Below, one piece after another: positions 7,139 through 13,900 of a stretch of DNA of 15,337 nucleotides. The stretch is from CAIYRG01 sp035632215 (lineage in GTDB: Bacteria; Pseudomonadota; Alphaproteobacteria; Micropepsales; Micropepsaceae), in the NCBI GenBank assembly GCA_035632215.1, contig DASQHF010000147.1:1-15337 (forward strand), written 5' to 3'. A model generated the notes under the pieces. The model was not told the DNA's origin and did no database searches. It worked only from the letters and a program-made list of their open reading frames with translations. Numbering within the stretch: the first letter of the stretch is position 1; each line of letters opens with the position of its first letter. A program made the position numbers and the translations under genes.

Positions 7139-7157
7139 GCGCCGCGAGACGCGGCGC
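7139..7157. promoter_or_regulatory. Perfect GC hairpin in the pilin leader
   Basis: GCGCCGCG-AGA-CGCGGCGC forms an eight-base-pair perfect stem with a three-base loop, 35 bases upstream of the pilin ATG. If the promoter lies further upstream, it would fold in the 5' leader and could affect translation or stability. No T-run follows on either strand, so a terminator is unlikely. The rest of 7158-7356 shows nothing I can name. Confidence 0.35.
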
Positions 7158-7356
7158 ACAGTGGAAGGAGCCAGATGTCCTCACCGCGGCATTAACGGAA
7201 AAGACCGCATTCTGGATCGGAGAAGCACATCGGCCGCAGCCCAAAGGGAAAGGCTGAACCCGGGCTGCTTGCGTAGAGCGGGTCCTTTGAAGGCGGACTG
7301 CACCGCACAAGGGTTCGATCCCCGACCGCAGGAAAGCGGAGCCGGGGCGGCAGATG

Positions 7357-7427
7357 TCCCCCTCACCCGCGAGGGAACTCGCTTTGCTCGCTCCCTCGCG
7401 ACCTCTCCCCCAAAAGGGGGAGAGGGA
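7357..7427 (+). repeat. Rhizobial palindromic element, copy A
   Basis: About 70 bases: CCCCCTCACCCGCGAGGG, then a pyrimidine-rich middle (TCGCTTTGCTCGCTCCCTCG), then the palindrome CCTCTCCCCC (7402-7411), AAAA, GGGGGAGAGG (7416-7425). The same order of parts recurs at 7815, 7947 (inverted), 10273 and 12017. It overlaps the 3' end of the DUF559 gene and supplies its stop codon. Confidence 0.85.
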
Positions 7428-7821
7428 AGTTTGCCCCAGCCTTAAGAGCGAGCCAAACACCCTCGACCACACCCTCCATATTCGTCAGCACGGAATAGTT
7501 GGAGAATCGCAGGACACGAAATCCTTTCGATTCGAGAAATGCGGTGCGGGCCGCATCATAGTCTTGTTGCTCATCGGGCTGTTCGCCATCGAGCTCGACG
7601 ATCAGATGTCGCTCGAGACAAACGAAATCAGCAATGTACTGGCCAATCGGGTACTGCCGCCTGAATTTGAATCCGCCGAGTCGGCGGTCGCGGACCATCC
7701 ACCAGAATTTCTTCTCCGCGTCTGTCTGCCGATGACGCATGCGTTGCGTGTTCGAGCGCTGTAGCTCTCGCGATTTTCGGACTCTGACTGTCGCGGCGGC
7801 TACCACGGTGTGCGCCCTCAC
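7363..7821 (-). CDS. DUF559 (Vsr-like endonuclease fold) protein
   Basis: A 152-residue frame with the DUF559 core: QTDAEKKFWWMVRDRRLGG (32-50), FKFRRQYPIGQYIADFVCLE (51-70), RHLIVELDGEQPDEQQDYD (71-89) and FLESKGFRVLRFSNYSVLTN (95-114). ADF and ELDG are the acidic pair expected for this PD-(D/E)XK/Vsr-like nuclease fold. Cleavage activity is predicted by homology only. The core ends near residue 128. The last 23 residues (NFPLPLLGERSRGSEQSEFP in part) are translated repeat DNA, so the native stop was probably lost or replaced. The 5' end also abuts a degenerate repeat. The start is uncertain: GTG 7821 (AGAGG six bases upstream, within the repeat), GTG 7806 or ATG 7740 are all possible. No methylase or helicase is adjacent. 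Confidence 0.8.
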   Translation of the reverse strand: MRAHTVVAAATVRVRKSRELQRSNTQRMRHRQTDAEKKFWWMVRDRRLGGFKFRRQYPIGQYIADFVCLERHLIVELDGEQPDEQQDYDAARTAFLESKGFRVLRFSNYSVLTNMEGVVEGVWLALKAGANFPLPLLGERSRGSEQSEFPRG

Positions 7822-7850
7822 CCGAGTCCTCTCCCACTGGGGAAGAGGGA
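7815..7850 (+). repeat. Rhizobial palindromic element, degenerate copy B
   Basis: The sequence begins CCCTCACCCGAG and passes directly into CCTCTCCCACTGGGGAAGAGG (7828-7848), so the ~40-base middle seen in other copies is missing and the palindrome is imperfect. It overlaps the possible start of the DUF559 gene. Confidence 0.6.
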
Positions 7851-7946
7851 ATGGAGTGGTTCTATCGCGGCATTCCGGTCGAACGATGTTTTCTTGTCGG
7901 CATTTTCAGGAATTCGCCGACTACCCCGCACCCGCGAGCTCAAACC

Positions 7947-8013
7947 TCCCTCTCCCCCATCGGGGGAGAGGTCGCGAGGGATGGAGCTTAAGCGACATCC
8001 CGAGCGGGTGAGC
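7947..8013 (-). repeat. Rhizobial palindromic element, inverted copy C
   Basis: CCCTCTCCCCCATCGGGGGAGAGG is followed by TCGCGAGGGATGGAGCTTAA and a tail CGAGCGGGTGAGCGGG. This is the reverse complement of the copy A/D arrangement, so this copy points the other way. It lies 45 bases beyond the stop of the small membrane protein gene. The space between copies B and C (7851-7946) holds nothing I can name. Confidence 0.8.
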
Positions 8014-8057
8014 GGGAGCTTCGCGGACTCGCAAATGGGAACGGCTACGGCCGCGGG

Positions 8058-8228
8058 TTATTTCTTGCTCATCCAGCTGTAGTAGATCCAGATGGTGAAG
8101 AGGCCGAGGAAGCCAGTGGTGAAATTACCGGTCGGGCCGTCGAAGTAATAAATGCCGGTTTCGATAACGCAAAAGCCCAAGATGTACGGATATCTCTGGC
8201 GGAGAAACGAAACCAAATTGTTCAACAT
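8058..8228 (-). CDS. 56-residue membrane protein downstream of a desaturase
   Basis: A short gene that length cut-offs would miss. It reads MLNNLVSFLRQRYPYILGF, CVIETGIYYFDGPTGNF, TTGFLGLFTIWIYYSWMSKK, then TAA. Two hydrophobic, aromatic-rich segments (about 15-29 and 37-53) joined by a polar G-P-T-G-N turn suggest a two-pass inner-membrane protein with a basic C terminus. GAGGG lies about seven bases before ATG 8228. It starts 31 bases after the sterol-desaturase-like gene on the same strand, so co-transcription is likely and a role alongside that membrane enzyme is a reasonable guess. I do not recognise a family. The amino-acid composition, clean reading frame and Shine-Dalgarno argue that it is a real gene. 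Confidence 0.72.
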   Translation of the reverse strand: MLNNLVSFLRQRYPYILGFCVIETGIYYFDGPTGNFTTGFLGLFTIWIYYSWMSKK

Positions 8229-8259
8229 GAAGAGACCCTCGGGTCGTCGTATCCGCCGA

Positions 8260-9216
8260 TCACTCGGCGGGCACGGGCGATAGATCGGCCTTCTTCTCGA
8301 AGAAGCGCTCGACCGAAGGGAAGGCTCTCGCGGCGAGCAAGATCTTCAAGTAATTGGGCTCGTCGGGGTAGCCGCCGGGGTGCCCGAGACGCGGGGGCGG
8401 GATCACGGCTCCCTTCTCGTCTTTGGGCAGATAGAGCGTTCCGAAAAGAACATCCCAGAAGCTGACGCCCACACCGAAGTTGCAGCCGTATCGAAGCTTC
8501 TCGTCGTCGGGAAACTCGGCGGAGTGATGCCAGCGATGCACTTCGGGCGTGTTGAAGAAATAGTTCAACCAGCCGCCCTTCATGTCGCCGCCGCAATGAG
8601 AAAAGTCTCCGTAGATGCCGAAGGTGCGCGCGATGACGATGGCGATCGGATTGAAGCCGACGATGCCGAGCACGAGCCCGCCGAGGATATTGCGGAGCAC
8701 GAAATCGACCGGGTTGGAAAGGAGCACGTTCGAGATCTGGATATGGGTCACGCTGTGATGATAGCCGTGCAGCTTCCAAAGGAACTCGTTGTAGTGCTGG
8801 AAGCGGTGCATCCAATATTGCCAAAAGCTGGATAGGAGAAAGACCGCCACGACTTGCACCCACATCGGGCCCAGCTGATTGGAAAGCCCGAAGAGAAACC
8901 TGCGGCCCAAGAACGCGTTCGGAAAGTAGCGCAAGACCGGCACGACGATCGCAGCCATCACGGCGCCGGCGAGGAAGGTCTGGACGGCCGTCGACGTCAG
9001 ATCTCTCCAGATCAAGTGCCGTTGAGAGACCGCGTGAGAGTAGGTGTAGACGCGTTCGATCGTGATCACGGCAAAATAGAGGAAGAACTGATGGTAGTAG
9101 GGGAAGGCCCGCGCGAAAGCGGTGTCCTTCACGAACCATGTCAGCGCCCCGAAAACGATCAGGAGGAAGGGCAACATGGCATAACGGGAAAATTCCACGA
9201 ATGTCTTGGATGCCAT
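8260..9216 (-). CDS. Fatty acid hydroxylase / sterol desaturase family protein
   Basis: A 318-residue integral membrane di-iron enzyme. The three histidine boxes are complete: HRFQH (137-141), HGYHH (150-154) and HRWHH (227-231), with an extra metal-ligand candidate H207 in FSHCG. Hydrophobic segments lie near 13-30, 41-57, 79-96, 117-135 and 175-200. The family uses O2 to hydroxylate or desaturate lipids; members act on sterols, carotenoids, fatty acids and alkylglycerols, and the substrate here is not evident. The frame is open far upstream, but that extension is Arg/Pro-rich and not protein-like. ATG 9216 starts exactly at the conserved part (MASKTFVEFSRYAMLPFLL), although its Shine-Dalgarno is weak. 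A small membrane protein gene follows 31 bases later. Confidence 0.9.
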   Translation of the reverse strand: MASKTFVEFSRYAMLPFLLIVFGALTWFVKDTAFARAFPYYHQFFLYFAVITIERVYTYSHAVSQRHLIWRDLTSTAVQTFLAGAVMAAIVVPVLRYFPNAFLGRRFLFGLSNQLGPMWVQVVAVFLLSSFWQYWMHRFQHYNEFLWKLHGYHHSVTHIQISNVLLSNPVDFVLRNILGGLVLGIVGFNPIAIVIARTFGIYGDFSHCGGDMKGGWLNYFFNTPEVHRWHHSAEFPDDEKLRYGCNFGVGVSFWDVLFGTLYLPKDEKGAVIPPPRLGHPGGYPDEPNYLKILLAARAFPSVERFFEKKADLSPVPAE

Positions 9217-9423
9217 GGCGCGCTGCCTGAGGCCTGTGGTTCCAGCAACGGCGCGGAGAATAACACCGCGTCGTTGGGGAGGAATAGGGCCCTTTGCCGT
9301 GGCTTTGGCCGGGAAATGGGGCGGTTCTGTCCCGGTTCCGCCGAACGGAGTCTTGTCCGTTGCCGCGAACTTCGGCGCCTCACGGGAGTTTCCTCCTCGC
9401 AAACCACTAGCGGAGGGTGAAGC

Positions 9424-9723
9424 ATGTTCGAACGCCGGGCGAAGAACAACGAGATGACGGCGAGCATCGCCGTCGGGGTTGCGGCGCTTTTGCTCGCGCC
9501 TCTTCTGGTTCCAAAAGTGCGCCGGGGGGCGAAGTCCGTGATCAAGGGCGGGCGGAACGCTTATGCCGAGGCGATCACGAGCGTCGCAGCCTTGGGCGAG
9601 CTCATTTCCAAGGCGACGCCGTTCAAGAAGCGGGCGCGGAGCTTGCGGCTCCGGATCAGGACGCCTCATCGCAAGCGTGCCCGGTTGCGCCGGAAAAGCG
9701 CCGGGAAACGGGCTGCGTGGTAA
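9424..9723 (+). CDS. Small single-pass membrane protein with basic tail
   Basis: A 99-residue protein: MFERRAKNNEMTASIAVGVA, then a hydrophobic segment (about 13-30, IAVGVAALLLAPLLVP), then a middle with AYAEAITSVAALGELISK and a very basic C terminus (RTPHRKRARLRRKSAGKR). GGAGG lies seven bases before ATG 9424, a good start. It is transcribed divergently from the desaturase gene across a 207-base gap. I do not recognise a family. The basic tail would face the cytoplasm under the positive-inside rule. Confidence 0.65.
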   Translation: MFERRAKNNEMTASIAVGVAALLLAPLLVPKVRRGAKSVIKGGRNAYAEAITSVAALGELISKATPFKKRARSLRLRIRTPHRKRARLRRKSAGKRAAW

Positions 9724-9836
9724 GTCCGTCCGTCTTCGTTGAGAGAGCGGAAGGAACCGGCGTCTTCGTCGCGCGTTCGTTCGGACGGGTGGTCGGGATT
9801 GGGTGGGCTCTAGCAGCGGCGGAGGACGCTCGACCC

Positions 9837-9962
9837 ATGTTGCAACAGATCATCCTGAACACGTTGTACCAGACCTTCACGCAGGCGCCGTTTTGGATGG
9901 GTCTCTTAGCGGGCTCGGCCGCGGGCATTCTGTGCGCGTCGTCGAGGGTGATGAAGGGGTAG
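9837..9962 (+). CDS. 41-residue membrane miniprotein (possible)
   Basis: ATG 9837 opens a 41-codon frame: MLQQIILNTLYQTFTQAP, then FWMGLLAGSAAGILCASSRV and a short end MKG. GGAGGA lies ten bases upstream, slightly far but usable. The amphipathic start followed by one hydrophobic, small-residue-rich helix is protein-like. It lies 113 bases after the preceding small gene on the same strand and ends seven bases before the convergent pentad-repeat gene. No family is recognised. Confidence 0.5.
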   Translation: MLQQIILNTLYQTFTQAPFWMGLLAGSAAGILCASSRVMKG

Positions 9963-9969
9963 CCCCTCG

Positions 9970-10206
9970 CTAACCGAATTCGTTTTCCGTCTGCGCGTCG
10001 GATGTCGGACGGATAAGATTCCGCACGACGAGCTCGTCCACCTCCAGCCGCTTGATCCGCGCTCGGCCGATGGTGAGCCCGCCGATGGCGACATAGCCAA
10101 TCGCTAGCGCGCCAACGGCAAGGGCGCCGATAGCAAGCGCGCCGAGCGCAACGCGGGCGAGCTTGATGGCGACGGGTTCGGGGGCGTCGTGTTCAATACG
10201 GGACAT
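9970..10206 (-). CDS. Pentad-repeat small protein (A-I-G-A-L type)
   Basis: A 78-residue protein. After a polar start (MSRIEHDAPEPVAIKLARV) it contains nine back-to-back five-residue units at 20-64: ALGAL, AIGAL, AVGAL, AIGYV, AIGGL, TIGRA, RIKRL, EVDEL, VVRNL. Positions 2 and 5 are almost always aliphatic and position 3 is Gly in the first six. The period of five and the change from hydrophobic to charged units suggest a small right-handed beta-helix-like solenoid, possibly membrane-embedded at its Gly/Ala end. I have seen similar small proteins in Alphaproteobacteria but know no function. GGAG lies six bases before ATG 10206. Confidence 0.75.
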   Translation of the reverse strand: MSRIEHDAPEPVAIKLARVALGALAIGALAVGALAIGYVAIGGLTIGRARIKRLEVDELVVRNLIRPTSDAQTENEFG

Positions 10207-10272
10207 ACAAGCTCCGATCCTGTGGGATGCGATATTAGGCCATGCTAAAATTTTATGTCACGCGCCGTGCAT

Positions 10273-10399
10273 CACCCCCTCACCCGCTCGGGATTTCGCT
10301 CCGCTCATCCCTTGCGACCTCTCCCCCATTGGGGGAGAGGGGAAACTCAGCTCAAATCCCCTCGCCCCCGTAGGGGGGAGAGGGCTAGGGAGAGGGGGG
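10273..10399 (+). repeat. Rhizobial double-palindrome element, copy D
   Basis: This holds CACCCCCTCACCCGCTCGGG, a pyrimidine-rich middle, palindrome 1 (CCTCTCCCCC 10318-10327, ATT, GGGGGAGAGG 10331-10340), the linker GGAAACTCAGCTCAAAT, palindrome 2 (CCCCTCGCCCCCGTAGGGGGG) and the tail AGAGGGCTAGGGAGAGGGGG. It ends 16 bases before the start codon of the oxidoreductase gene and so forms most of its upstream region. It matches copy E closely and in the same orientation. Confidence 0.88.
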
Positions 10400-10415
10400 C
10401 CAAGGGCTGGGATCG

Positions 10416-12005
10416 ATGAGCAGCGCCATTGTCGTCGGGGGTGGGCATAACGGGCTCGTTTGCGCCTTCTATCTCGCGCGCGCGGGCGTGAAGGTGACCG
10501 TGCTCGAGCGGCGTCCGGTATTGGGCGGAGCGGCAGTCACCGAGGAGTTCTTCCCGGGCTTCAAGAACTCGATCGCGAGCTACACGGTCTCGCTCTTGAA
10601 TCCGAAGGTGATCGCGGATCTCGAGCTCGCGCGCCATGGCTTGAAGATCATCGACCGGCCGCTATCGAACTTCCTGCCCGTGAACGAACGCGAGTATCTG
10701 GCGGGGCCGTCGCGCGCCGAGATCGCGAAGTTTTCGGCCAAGGATGCGGACGCGGTCGGGCCTTATACCGAGCGGTTGCAGAGAATCGCGGATGTGCTGC
10801 GCACGCTCATTCTCGAGACGCCGCCGAACGTGACGACAAGCGGTTGGCGCGAGGCGCTTCCCGAACTGGTCAAGGGCTTTGGACTTGGCCGCCGGCTCGG
10901 CAAGCTCTCGCTTCAAGGAAAGCGCGATCTCTTGGCGTTGTTCGCGCAATCGGGCGGCGATTTTCTCGACGGCTGGTTCGAGTCCGATCCCATCAAGGCG
11001 CTGTTCGGCTTCGACGCGATCGTCGGGAATTATGCGAGCCCGTATGCCGCCGGTTCGGCCTATGTGCTTCTGCATCATGCGTTCGGCGAGACGAACGGCG
11101 CTAGAGGCGCATGGGGCCACGCGGTCGGCGGCATGGGCGCGATCACGCAAGCGATGGCCAAAGCGGCCCGCGAGAAGGGCGCGGAGCTGGTGACGGACCG
11201 CGCGGTTGCCGAAGTCTTGGTCGAGAACAATCGCGCGGTGGGTGTGCGCACGAAAGAAGGCGAAACGTTTCGCGCAGGGATCGTGGTTTCGAACTTAAAT
11301 CCGCGGCTCCTGTTCACGCAGCTCGTGGATCGGCAAGCGCTGCCTGACGATTTCCGCGCGCGGATCGAGCGCTATCGTTGCGCCTCGGGTACGTTCCGCA
11401 TGAATGTGGCCTTGTCCGAGCTGCCGCGCTTTTCCTGCCGTCCCGAGCCGGGGCTGCATCTTGCGTCGGGCATCATCATGGCGCCGAGCCTCGATTACAT
11501 GGATCGCGCCTATCGCGAGGCGCGGGAATTCGGCTGGTCAAAGTCACCGATCATCGAAATGCTGATCCCGAGCGTGGTCGATGAGACGCTCGCGCCCAAG
11601 GGGAGGCAGGTCGCGAGCCTTTTCTGCCAGCATGTCGCGCCCGAATTGTCCGACGGCCGCTCGTGGGACGATCATCGCGACGAGGTGGCGATGGTGATGC
11701 TCAGCACCGTCGATCGCTTCGCTCCGGGATTCAAGAACTCCGTCATCGGGGTGCAGGCGCTCTCGCCTTTGGATCTCGAGCGGATGTTCGGCCTTGTCGG
11801 CGGCGACATCATGCATGGACGGCTCGACTTGGATCAGATGTTCAGCGCGCGGCCGGTGCTGGGGCATGGGAATTATCGGAGTCCCATCCGGGGCCTTTAC
11901 ATGTGCGGGGCAGGGACGCATCCGGGCGGCGGCGTCACCGGCGCGCCCGGGCACAATGCGGCGCGGGAGATTTTGAGGGATTTGCGGCGGGGGGTTCGTC
12001 CTTAG
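10416..12005 (+). CDS. PYROXD2-like FAD-dependent oxidoreductase (phytoene desaturase superfamily)
   Basis: A 529-residue flavoprotein. The N terminus MSSAIVVGGGHNGLVCAFYL has the FAD dinucleotide-binding loop (GGGHNG, 8-13), followed by VTVLERRPVLGGAAVTEEFF with the ribose-binding Glu31. FKNSIASYTVSLLNP is characteristic of the PYROXD2/CrtI-like amine-oxidase superfamily branch. The C-terminal FAD motif is RGLYMCGAGTHPGGGVTGAP. The length is about right for bacterial PYROXD2 homologues. The substrate is unknown; a carotenoid role is not supported because no crt genes are nearby. ATG 10416 gives the exact family start, although the Shine-Dalgarno is poor and lies just after repeat copy D. The gene is bracketed by copies D and E. 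Confidence 0.9.
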   Translation: MSSAIVVGGGHNGLVCAFYLARAGVKVTVLERRPVLGGAAVTEEFFPGFKNSIASYTVSLLNPKVIADLELARHGLKIIDRPLSNFLPVNEREYLAGPSRAEIAKFSAKDADAVGPYTERLQRIADVLRTLILETPPNVTTSGWREALPELVKGFGLGRRLGKLSLQGKRDLLALFAQSGGDFLDGWFESDPIKALFGFDAIVGNYASPYAAGSAYVLLHHAFGETNGARGAWGHAVGGMGAITQAMAKAAREKGAELVTDRAVAEVLVENNRAVGVRTKEGETFRAGIVVSNLNPRLLFTQLVDRQALPDDFRARIERYRCASGTFRMNVALSELPRFSCRPEPGLHLASGIIMAPSLDYMDRAYREAREFGWSKSPIIEMLIPSVVDETLAPKGRQVASLFCQHVAPELSDGRSWDDHRDEVAMVMLSTVDRFAPGFKNSVIGVQALSPLDLERMFGLVGGDIMHGRLDLDQMFSARPVLGHGNYRSPIRGLYMCGAGTHPGGGVTGAPGHNAAREILRDLRRGVRP

Positions 12006-12016
12006 ACGGACGGTTG

Positions 12017-12143
12017 CCCGCTCTCCCGCTCGCGATGTCGCTTTGCTCCATCGCTCGCGTCCTCTCCCCCGATGGGGGAGAGGGGAGTCTGAGCTCGAAT
12101 CCCCTCGCCCCCGTGAGGGGGAGAGGGCTAGGGAGAGGGGGAG
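12017..12143 (+). repeat. Rhizobial double-palindrome element, copy E
   Basis: Starting 12 bases after the oxidoreductase stop, this copy has CCCGCTCTCCCGCTCGCGAT, palindrome 1 (CCTCTCCCCC 12061-12070, GAT, GGGGGAGAGG 12074-12083), a linker containing TCTGAGCTCGAAT, palindrome 2 (CCCCTCGCCCCCGTGAGGGG) and the tail GAGAGGGCTAGGGAGAGGGG. It has the same order of parts and orientation as copy D. Confidence 0.88.
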
Positions 12144-12195
12144 CGTGGGGATTATCGTCGTGCATCCCCACTGAACAACGGACATGGAGACGCGT

Positions 12196-12253
12196 CTGGG
12201 TTCCCTTCCCCTCGCACGAACCGCAAAGCGGTTCGCGCTCGGCCGGGAATGAC
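12196..12253 (-). repeat. GTCATTCCCGGCCGAGCG-type repeat
   Basis: On the minus strand this reads GTCATTCCCGGCCGAGCGCG, the hairpin CGAACCGC-TTT-GCGGTTCG (12218-12236), and then a tail of about 21 bases that begins TGCGAGGGG and ends GGGAACCCAG. From memory, GTCATTCCCGGC...GGGAACCCAG units are common dispersed intergenic repeats in Hyphomicrobiales and are distinct from the CCTCTCCCCC family. An eight-T run at 12258-12265 follows on the plus strand, but too far from the stem for a standard terminator. Confidence 0.6.
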
Positions 12254-12282
12254 ATTATTTTTTTTAGACGGGCGTGCTGGGT

Positions 12283-12315
12283 AAAAAAATGGCGCGGGAT
12301 GAGACCCGCGCCATT
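12283..12315 (-). terminator. Rho-independent terminator of the PEBP gene
   Basis: AATGGCGCGGG (12288-12298) pairs perfectly with CCCGCGCCATT (12305-12315) around ATGAGA. On the minus strand the stem is followed by seven Ts (the complement of 12283-12289, which the stem partly includes). It lies 21 bases beyond the stop codon of the PEBP-family gene. This is the best terminator in the window. Confidence 0.9.
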
Positions 12316-12336
12316 ATCAATGGCCGGAAGAGAAAC

Positions 12337-12939
12337 TTACTTGCCGGTGTAGTTGCCGATCAGATCGCCGACCGCCAGCACATGGCCTTTCATCGCATTC
12401 ACGACCGTGTTGCGATCCGCGCCAGGCTGGAGATTCAAGTGCGCGTTCAGCGCGAAGACCTCGAAGTGGTAGGGATGCGTCTGGCCTGCGGGCGGCTTGG
12501 GACCGATATAGCCGATCTTGCCCGCGATGTTCTTGCCCTGCATGCCGCCATTGTCGAGCTTGTCTTCGGTCGGCATGCTCGAGGGCAGGTTCGTGACCGT
12601 GGAAGGGATGTCGTACACGACCCAGTGGACGATCGGGTCATGGCGGTTGACGCCCGAGTCTTCGGCGAGAACGACGAAGGACAAGGTCCCTGTCGGGCCG
12701 CGGACCCAGTCGATCGGCGGAGATACGTTGTCGCCGTTCTGCGTGTACTTGTCGGGAAGCGGCGCACCGCCGGTGAAGGCGCCGGAGGAAACGAGAAGAC
12801 GCGTGCCGCTGCGGGCCTGGGCGATCTGCTTGGCGAGAACCGGAGGGCCGTCGCCGGCGGGAGCGCCTTGGGCAAGCGCTGCGCCTGCCAATCCGGCAAG
12901 CGCGAATGTCGCTATGGTGTTGCGCAAAAGAGTGCTCAT
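12337..12939 (-). CDS. YbhB/YbcL (PEBP) family protein, exported
   Basis: A 200-residue protein with a signal peptide, MSTLLRNTIATFALAGLAGA followed by ALA-Q, so cleavage is likely after residue 23 and the mature protein is periplasmic. The PEBP fold signatures are complete: FTGGAPLPDKYTQNGDNVSP (55-74), VVLAEDSGVNRHDPIVHWVV (89-108, the anion-pocket D-P and H-W), and GYIGPKPPAGQTHPYHFEVF (143-162). Bacterial members are called Raf-kinase-inhibitor-like by homology to eukaryotic PEBP, but their ligands are not known and no kinase link is implied. A purine-rich AAAGG lies four bases before ATG 12939. A 223-base AT-richer spacer precedes it, and a strong terminator follows, so it is a single-gene transcript. 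Confidence 0.92.
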   Translation of the reverse strand: MSTLLRNTIATFALAGLAGAALAQGAPAGDGPPVLAKQIAQARSGTRLLVSSGAFTGGAPLPDKYTQNGDNVSPPIDWVRGPTGTLSFVVLAEDSGVNRHDPIVHWVVYDIPSTVTNLPSSMPTEDKLDNGGMQGKNIAGKIGYIGPKPPAGQTHPYHFEVFALNAHLNLQPGADRNTVVNAMKGHVLAVGDLIGNYTGK

Positions 12940-13162
12940 TGGGCCTTTGTTCCTTGAAAGTTGCGGGCCGCGCTTATAGAGGAAAGTGTTGTCAAAACCA
13001 GCACGCTGTTGTTAAATTTTCCCAATGAAAGGTGGCCGTAAGGCCCTATGACTATTGTCAAATATGCACGCTAGAGAATTCAATCTCGCGCAGCAATTGT
13101 AAAATGTTTCGAGACTGTGTCCGGCCGAGTTCCCGGCGACAAACCGCGACAATCCCGACAAA

Positions 13163-13900
13163 CTAAGTAGACTTTTCCGGCCGCATCTCGCTCGATGAAT
13201 TGATCACGGCATGGAGGCTGCGGGCATAGTCGACGGCGCCCCTGATCTCCATCGAGGCAGCGACGCGGGCATATTCCTTGATCGCGAGCACCGCCGGCTG
13301 CGGCGCTTTCAAGATCTGGGCGCAGATTTTCTGAACCGCCGAATCAAGATTCGCAGCCGGCACGACATCGCTGACGAAGCCCATGCGTTCGGCCCGTTCG
13401 GCCGTCATCGTCGCCGTCGAGTAGGCGATGTACATCAGCCGCTTCGCGGTGACTTTGCCCAAGAGCGCCGACATGGCGATGGTCGGCATGATGTTCTCGG
13501 AAAATTCCGGCATCTGGAATTGGGCGGCATCGGAGGCAATGGTGATGTCGGCGCAGGCGGCAATCGCGCAACCGAAACCGAGCGCGCGGCCCTGGACACT
13601 CGCGATGACCGGAATCGGACAATCGCGGAAGGCGCCGTAGCAGTTGAACACGACGTCGCGCCCGCGCCGCACTTGGAGGGCCTCGAGCTTGGGCGCCGCG
13701 GCGCCGCGCGGTGCGATGCGGCCGACGCAGAAGTCCTTGCCTGCGCCTTTCAAGACCACGAGACGCGCACGCGCGGCCGCGCCTTGAAGCAGCGCGGCAA
13801 GCTCGCCGATGCCGGTGTCGTTGAGACCGTTGCCCTCATCGGGCCGGTTCAGCGTGATGGTGAGGAGGTTGCCGTCGCAGTGGTCGAGAATGTCGCTCAT
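13163..13900 (-). CDS. Enoyl-CoA hydratase/isomerase (crotonase) family protein
   Basis: A 245-residue crotonase-fold protein. Oxyanion-hole segments are KGAGKDFCVGR (51-61) and PVIASVQGRALGFGCAIAAC (97-116), both recognisable though less canonical than F-S-A-G-x-D and G-x-x-x-G-G-G. MPEFSENIMPTIAM (130-143) keeps a Glu (132) where the first catalytic acid of hydratases sits. By eye, the second catalytic Glu position (in the helix TAKRLMYIAYS, 151-161) falls on Tyr157, so classical hydration may not be its reaction; isomerase, hydrolase or decarboxylase activity are alternatives. Its ATG 13900 overlaps the stop of the MmgE/PrpD gene as ATGA, implying translational coupling and a shared pathway, probably degradation of a CoA-linked acid. 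Confidence 0.87.
   Translation of the reverse strand: MSDILDHCDGNLLTITLNRPDEGNGLNDTGIGELAALLQGAAARARLVVLKGAGKDFCVGRIAPRGAAAPKLEALQVRRGRDVVFNCYGAFRDCPIPVIASVQGRALGFGCAIAACADITIASDAAQFQMPEFSENIMPTIAMSALLGKVTAKRLMYIAYSTATMTAERAERMGFVSDVVPAANLDSAVQKICAQILKAPQPAVLAIKEYARVAASMEIRGAVDYARSLHAVINSSSEMRPEKST

Noticed and set aside
7305..7330. GGGTTCGATCCCC, resembling a tRNA T-arm
   Set aside because: Only three flanking pairs form the stem, and no matching acceptor, D or anticodon arms can be drawn around it.
9217..9669. In-frame N-terminal extension of the desaturase
   Set aside because: The added residues are Arg/Pro-rich without family similarity and run antisense to the small plus-strand gene at 9424-9723.
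7357..12143. Repeated palindromes as a possible CRISPR array
   Set aside because: Copies are hundreds to thousands of bases apart, in both orientations and of unequal length, with no regular spacers and no cas genes.
12973..12995. TTGACA and TATAAG boxes on the minus strand upstream of the PEBP gene
   Set aside because: The spacer is 11 bases, far too short for a sigma-70-type promoter, and no better pair was found nearby.
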